This document shows, in pieces, positions 61,109 through 64,000 of a DNA stretch of 64,000 bases. Each line of letters opens with the position of its first letter. Position 1 is the stretch's first letter. The DNA comes from Candidatus Melainabacteria bacterium (lineage in GTDB: Bacteria; Cyanobacteriota; Vampirovibrionia; Obscuribacterales; Obscuribacteraceae). Under the pieces are notes generated by a model, which saw nothing but the letters and a program-made list of their open reading frames with translations, ran no database searches and was not told the origin of the DNA. Position numbers and translations under genes: made by a program. The stretch lies in the NCBI GenBank assembly GCA_016699165.1, contig CP064963.1, positions 3,968,001 through 4,032,000 of the forward strand, in the 5' to 3' direction.

Positions 61109-61399
61109 GTGGAGATCGTTAACATCGAAGTCCTTCATAAATTTGCTTGGAAAAACTCTGAATTGAGAAACACTGCCAATGCGTGGTCATCAATCGTCTC
61201 TGATTCTGAGTGGAGTCACAGGAAGGATGTAATTAAGTCATTTCCACGAGCTGACTTTAACTCAAGGCATGGTGCTTACATCTTCAATTTGGGTGGCAAC
61301 TTCAGGCTTATTGCTCAAATCACGTTCTCCGCAGGTGTAGTGGAGATTCTAGATATATTGAATCACAGTGAATATATGAAATGGTCAAACAGAGGTTGA
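61109..61399 (+). CDS. higB: HigB-family toxin (mRNA interferase)
   Basis: A 96-residue toxin of the HigB (PF09907-type) family: EIVNIEVLHKFAWKNSELR, WSHRKDVIKSFPRADF, GAYIFNLGGNFRLIAQITF and VEILDILNHSEYMKW. These enzymes cut mRNA on the ribosome. The start is GTG 61109 with AGGAAGG upstream. It is immediately followed (4 nt) by the antitoxin gene, the toxin-first order typical of higBA. A palindromic operator lies upstream. Other RelE-superfamily assignments are possible but this one fits best. Confidence 0.88.
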   Translation: MEIVNIEVLHKFAWKNSELRNTANAWSSIVSDSEWSHRKDVIKSFPRADFNSRHGAYIFNLGGNFRLIAQITFSAGVVEILDILNHSEYMKWSNRG

Positions 61400-61403
61400 A
61401 TTT

Positions 61404-61808
61404 ATGGCTATGCGTTCTCCAGTCGATGATTTCATAAAGTTAGCAAAGCAGTATCCGCTTCGTAAGATTAAGAGCGAAAAGGACAACAAAACGGCTTTGA
61501 CTTTTTTCCGTAAGATTCGCTCTGTTGGCGAGGAAAATTTGTCTAAAGGCGAAATAGAATTCTTGCAAGTTTTGGCCACTCTAATCAAGGATTTCGAAAG
61601 TAAACACTACTCTTTTGAGAAGCCTTCTCCTGTCGAATTGTTGAAGTATCTCATGGAAGAGCATGGACTAACACAGAACGATCTTGCCGAAGATTTCGGT
61701 GGACAAGCAACTGTTTCTTTAGTGTTGTCGGGAAAAAGAGATTTCACCAAGGCGCACATTGAAAAACTTTCAAAGCGTTTTAACGTCAGCCCCGCGTTAT
61801 TTTTCTAG
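61404..61808 (+). CDS. higA: HigA-family antitoxin (HTH)
   Basis: A 134-residue antitoxin partner for HigB. The C-terminal half has an XRE-like helix-turn-helix (VELLKYLMEEHGLTQNDLAEDF, GGQATVSLVLSGKRDFTKAHIEKLSKRFNVSP). The N-terminal half is helical and charged (DDFIKLAKQYPLRKIKSEKDNKTAL), suited to wrap the toxin. It follows the toxin gene by 4 nt, so the pair is co-translated. The palindrome at 61061 is the likely binding site. The stop lies 34 bp before the 24-bp repeat array of the next gene. Confidence 0.88.
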   Translation: MAMRSPVDDFIKLAKQYPLRKIKSEKDNKTALTFFRKIRSVGEENLSKGEIEFLQVLATLIKDFESKHYSFEKPSPVELLKYLMEEHGLTQNDLAEDFGGQATVSLVLSGKRDFTKAHIEKLSKRFNVSPALFF

Positions 61809-61842
61809 GGCTGAGAATGTTGCTAGTACCTGCGTAAGCACA

Positions 61843-61938
61843 ATAAACTAGTAATCGCACAACATAATAAACTAATAACCGTACAACATGATAAACTAGT
61901 AATGGTACAACACGATAAACTAGTAATGGTCCGGTGCG
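61843..61938 (+). repeat. Four tandem 24-bp repeats upstream of the second Fic gene
   Basis: Contiguous direct repeats at 61843, 61867, 61891 and 61915, each 24 bp: consensus ATAAACTAGTAAT-GGTACAACANG with an ACTAGT palindrome in three copies. The last copy ends 9 bp before the ATG of the Fic gene. There are no spacers, so this is not a CRISPR array. They look like iterons or a stacked operator. Confidence 0.75.
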
Positions 61939-61947
61939 ATTTCGAGC

Positions 61948-63489
61948 ATGACTAATCCAAGTGAAAAACTGGCGCTGTCTTTAGAAGTCTTGAAGCAAAT
62001 TCAGGACGGCGGTCGTGTGGCTATTCGAAGTAGCGACATCTCCAGAACTCATCGAGAGCGTTTAGTCGAAAACGGCTTTTTGAAGGAAATAATGAAGGGG
62101 TGGTATGTCCCTTCAAGACCAGGTGATCCGGAAGGAGAAAGCACTTCCTGGTATGCATCGTACTGGATATTTTGTTCTGACTATCTGCAGGAGCGCTTCG
62201 GCAACGACTGGTGTTTGTCGCCCGAGCAATCGTTATGTCTGCACGTCGGAAATCGTACTGTGCCAAAGCAATTAATAGTTCGGTCTGGCAAGGGAAAGAA
62301 CAATATAACTGCACTACCCGAGCAGTCGTTCATCCTGGATGTGAATGCTTCCATGCCAGCATCGGGTGTGGCGAAAATTGACAATTTGAATGTGTTCCGT
62401 TTGCCTGACGCCCTCATTGCCTGTTCGCCCAACTATTTTCTAAATAACTCGATGGATGTTAGAGCCGCTCTTTCAGCTATTTTGAATTCGTCTGAGTTGC
62501 TCTCAAAACTTTTGGATGGCGGTCATACTATCATCGCCGGACGTTTGGCGGGTGCATTTCGAAATATTGGTCGAAGCCGAATCGCGGATGAAATTTTGAA
62601 ATCGATGAACGCTGCTGGTTTCGATTGTAGAGAAGAAGATCCGTTCACCTCCTCTCCTCAGATTACTCTGGCGAAAACGCATCGCTCGCCTTATCCTAGC
62701 CGATTGAAATTAATGTGGGAGCAAATGCGTGCACCCATTTTGAAAAATTTCAAAGTCGCCACCGAAAAGCCGATGACCAAGACTGCTTATCTCAAGCAAG
62801 TGCAAGATATTTATCTTACGGATGCCTACCATTCGTTGTCTATTGAAGGCTACAAGGTGAGCCATGAGTTAATCGACAAAGTAAAAAAAGGAAATTGGAG
62901 CCCCGACGCAAAGGCGGATGACAAAGCTCTTCGAGATGCGCTCGCTGCGCGCGGCTATTGGTTGGCGTATCAAGCGGTGCGGGACAGCGTAAAAAAAATT
63001 TTGAGTGGTGAGAACGCAGGTGTTGTTGCAGACGACGATCATACACAATGGTATCGCGAACTTTTTTCGCCCAGTGTTACCGTTGGCTTGCTGAAGCCGT
63101 CTGATTTAGCTGGCTATCGAAACGACCAGGTCTTCATCAGGCATTCTAAATATTTGCCACCAAAAGCAGAGATAGTGCGCGAAGCTATGCCGACCTTTTT
63201 TGAGTTGCTACAAAACGAGGACGAGCCTGCTGTTAAAATTGTGCTTGGGCATTTTGTCTTTGTCTACATTCATCCCTACATGGATGGCAATGGAAGAATG
63301 GGAAGGTTCTTGATGAATTTGATGCTGGCGTCTGGAGGCTATCCGTGGACTGTTATTCCAGTTGAACTTCGAGCCAAATACACTGACGCTTTGGAGGCGG
63401 CAAGCGTCATGCAAGATATTGTTCCGCTTACTAAATTCTTGGCTGGGTTGGTAGACAATACGATGAAAGGAAAGCCGAAAGCTAAATAG
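61948..63489 (+). CDS. Fic-family protein with N-terminal AbiEi-like domain
   Basis: A 513-residue Fic protein. The FIC motif HPYMDGNGRMGR is complete at residues 442-453 and an inhibitory S-x-x-x-E-G (296-301, in YHSLSIEGYKVS) lies before it, so it is probably an autoinhibited nucleotidyltransferase. Residues 1-240 are a separate module: a winged helix (VLKQIQDGGRVAIRSSDIS, RTHRERLVENGFLKEIMKGWYVPSR) followed by an alpha/beta part, similar in layout to AbiEi/type IV antitoxin transcriptional regulators. The winged helix could bind the four 24-bp repeats just upstream. The gene is unlike the other Fic at 56925 outside the core. Confidence 0.88.
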   Translation: MTNPSEKLALSLEVLKQIQDGGRVAIRSSDISRTHRERLVENGFLKEIMKGWYVPSRPGDPEGESTSWYASYWIFCSDYLQERFGNDWCLSPEQSLCLHVGNRTVPKQLIVRSGKGKNNITALPEQSFILDVNASMPASGVAKIDNLNVFRLPDALIACSPNYFLNNSMDVRAALSAILNSSELLSKLLDGGHTIIAGRLAGAFRNIGRSRIADEILKSMNAAGFDCREEDPFTSSPQITLAKTHRSPYPSRLKLMWEQMRAPILKNFKVATEKPMTKTAYLKQVQDIYLTDAYHSLSIEGYKVSHELIDKVKKGNWSPDAKADDKALRDALAARGYWLAYQAVRDSVKKILSGENAGVVADDDHTQWYRELFSPSVTVGLLKPSDLAGYRNDQVFIRHSKYLPPKAEIVREAMPTFFELLQNEDEPAVKIVLGHFVFVYIHPYMDGNGRMGRFLMNLMLASGGYPWTVIPVELRAKYTDALEAASVMQDIVPLTKFLAGLVDNTMKGKPKAK

Positions 63490-63494
63490 TGTTT

Positions 63495-64000
63495 ATGCAA
63501 AATATCAAAAAGAAGCTGGCAATAACTCTCGGCGTTCTAACGGCTCTCGTTGGAGGAATGTTTGCCTTCTGGAGTTTGCCAGCATACAGCGGAGCTTTGG
63601 CGCCTCTTACGCCCGAGCAGAAGCTTCTGGCGGACAGATTGCGTGGTCATATAAAAGTTTTGTCCAAAGACATCGGCGTGCGCAGCCTGACTAAATGCCC
63701 CGGAGGTTTGGAGCGAGCTGCGGTATATATCGAAGAATGCTTTGGCACCGGGGGTTACAAACCTTCGCGCCAGACATTTTCTGTAAGCGGCTATTTCGAT
63801 GACGGCTTGTGGGGTTCGACTCACGCAACACAAAGTACGTCAAATATCATCGTTGAGTGCAAAGGCACAAGTAAAGCATCGGAGATTATTGTAATTGGTG
63901 CACATTACGACGGTGAGAGTGATTGCCCTGCCGCAAACGATAACGGCTCGGGTGTCGCTGCGATGATTGAAATCGCAAAAGCCTTGTCCAAAGAGAATTT
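63495..64000 (+). CDS. M28-family zinc peptidase, C-terminus beyond the window
   Basis: Partial metallopeptidase; 168 codons are visible from ATG 63495 and the frame is open at 64000. An alternative GTG at 63489 overlaps the fic stop. An N-terminal anchor or signal peptide (KKLAITLGVLTALVGGMFAF) is followed by the start of an M28 aminopeptidase fold: SNIIVECKGTSKASEIIVIGAHYDGESDCPAANDNGSGVAAM. HYD supplies the first zinc ligand and ANDNGSG the next, as in bacterial leucyl and glutaminyl-cyclase-like peptidases. It may be co-transcribed with the Fic gene. Confidence 0.88.
   Translation, partial: MQNIKKKLAITLGVLTALVGGMFAFWSLPAYSGALAPLTPEQKLLADRLRGHIKVLSKDIGVRSLTKCPGGLERAAVYIEECFGTGGYKPSRQTFSVSGYFDDGLWGSTHATQSTSNIIVECKGTSKASEIIVIGAHYDGESDCPAANDNGSGVAAMIEIAKALSKEN

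Noticed and set aside
61843..61938. Short repeats as a possible CRISPR array
   Set aside because: The four 24-bp units are contiguous, with no unique spacers and no cas genes nearby.
1..64000. Insertion sequences, integrases, prophage or rRNA
   Set aside because: No transposase, integrase, phage structural gene or rRNA sequence was found in any region examined.

Overview
The window reads as a bacterial chromosome segment: dense, slightly AT-rich, with genes on both strands in short operons. Housekeeping genes dominate (hemH, nrdAB, lexA, gmk-rpoZ, clpB, ssb, nadD-yqeK, alr, HU, tRNA-Gly, tig-clpP-clpX-lon), with many secreted proteins of unknown function. A plant/cyanobacterial-type ethylene-receptor module on a histidine kinase, a very short SSB and the general gene mix suggest a non-photosynthetic relative of cyanobacteria (Vampirovibrionia, perhaps an Obscuribacterales-like lineage). 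That is an impression; no rRNA or marker tree is available here.

Layout. 1-6.4 kb: photolyase (cut by the left edge) and ferrochelatase, then a divergent OmpR-type two-component pair and a SulP anion transporter. 6.5-12.4 kb: secreted and TPR proteins, a tandem TonB-C protein and a pair of related unknown proteins. 12.4-17.6 kb: a flavin reductase and class Ia ribonucleotide reductase nrdA-nrdB, preceded by a cobalamin riboswitch. 17.7-25.6 kb: ethylene-sensor-like hybrid kinase, VanX-type dipeptidase, LexA, RqcH/NFACT, Gmk, RNA polymerase omega and a dihydrouridine synthase. 25.6-36.9 kb: LarC, ClpB, DnaJ-TPR, a diguanylate cyclase, an FKBP behind a hairpin that covers its ribosome binding site, and regulators. 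37-43.5 kb: SSB, a sodium/solute symporter, YqeK, NadD, Alr, HU, a Gfo/Idh/MocA oxidoreductase. 43.5-50.7 kb: tRNA-Gly and the protein quality-control cluster tig-clpP-clpX-lon. 50.9-55 kb: a catabolic operon of class III aminotransferase, aldehyde dehydrogenase and acyl-CoA dehydrogenase.

56.6-64 kb looks like accessory DNA: two different Fic proteins, a HigB-HigA toxin-antitoxin pair, a possible gene remnant, a secreted protein with an internal duplication, a SAF-domain protein and an M28 peptidase cut by the right edge. Both Fic genes have elaborate repeats upstream: a mirror-symmetric set of six TGTCGA half-sites, and four contiguous 24-bp repeats.

Three observations stand out. A B12 riboswitch precedes the class Ia (B12-independent) reductase, which implies a B12-dependent reductase elsewhere in the genome. 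The palindrome ACCGTTAWCGGT recurs seven times (one copy with a mismatch), both inside genes and between them, like a new 'highly iterated palindrome'. The repeat arrays upstream of the Fic genes look like dedicated operators.
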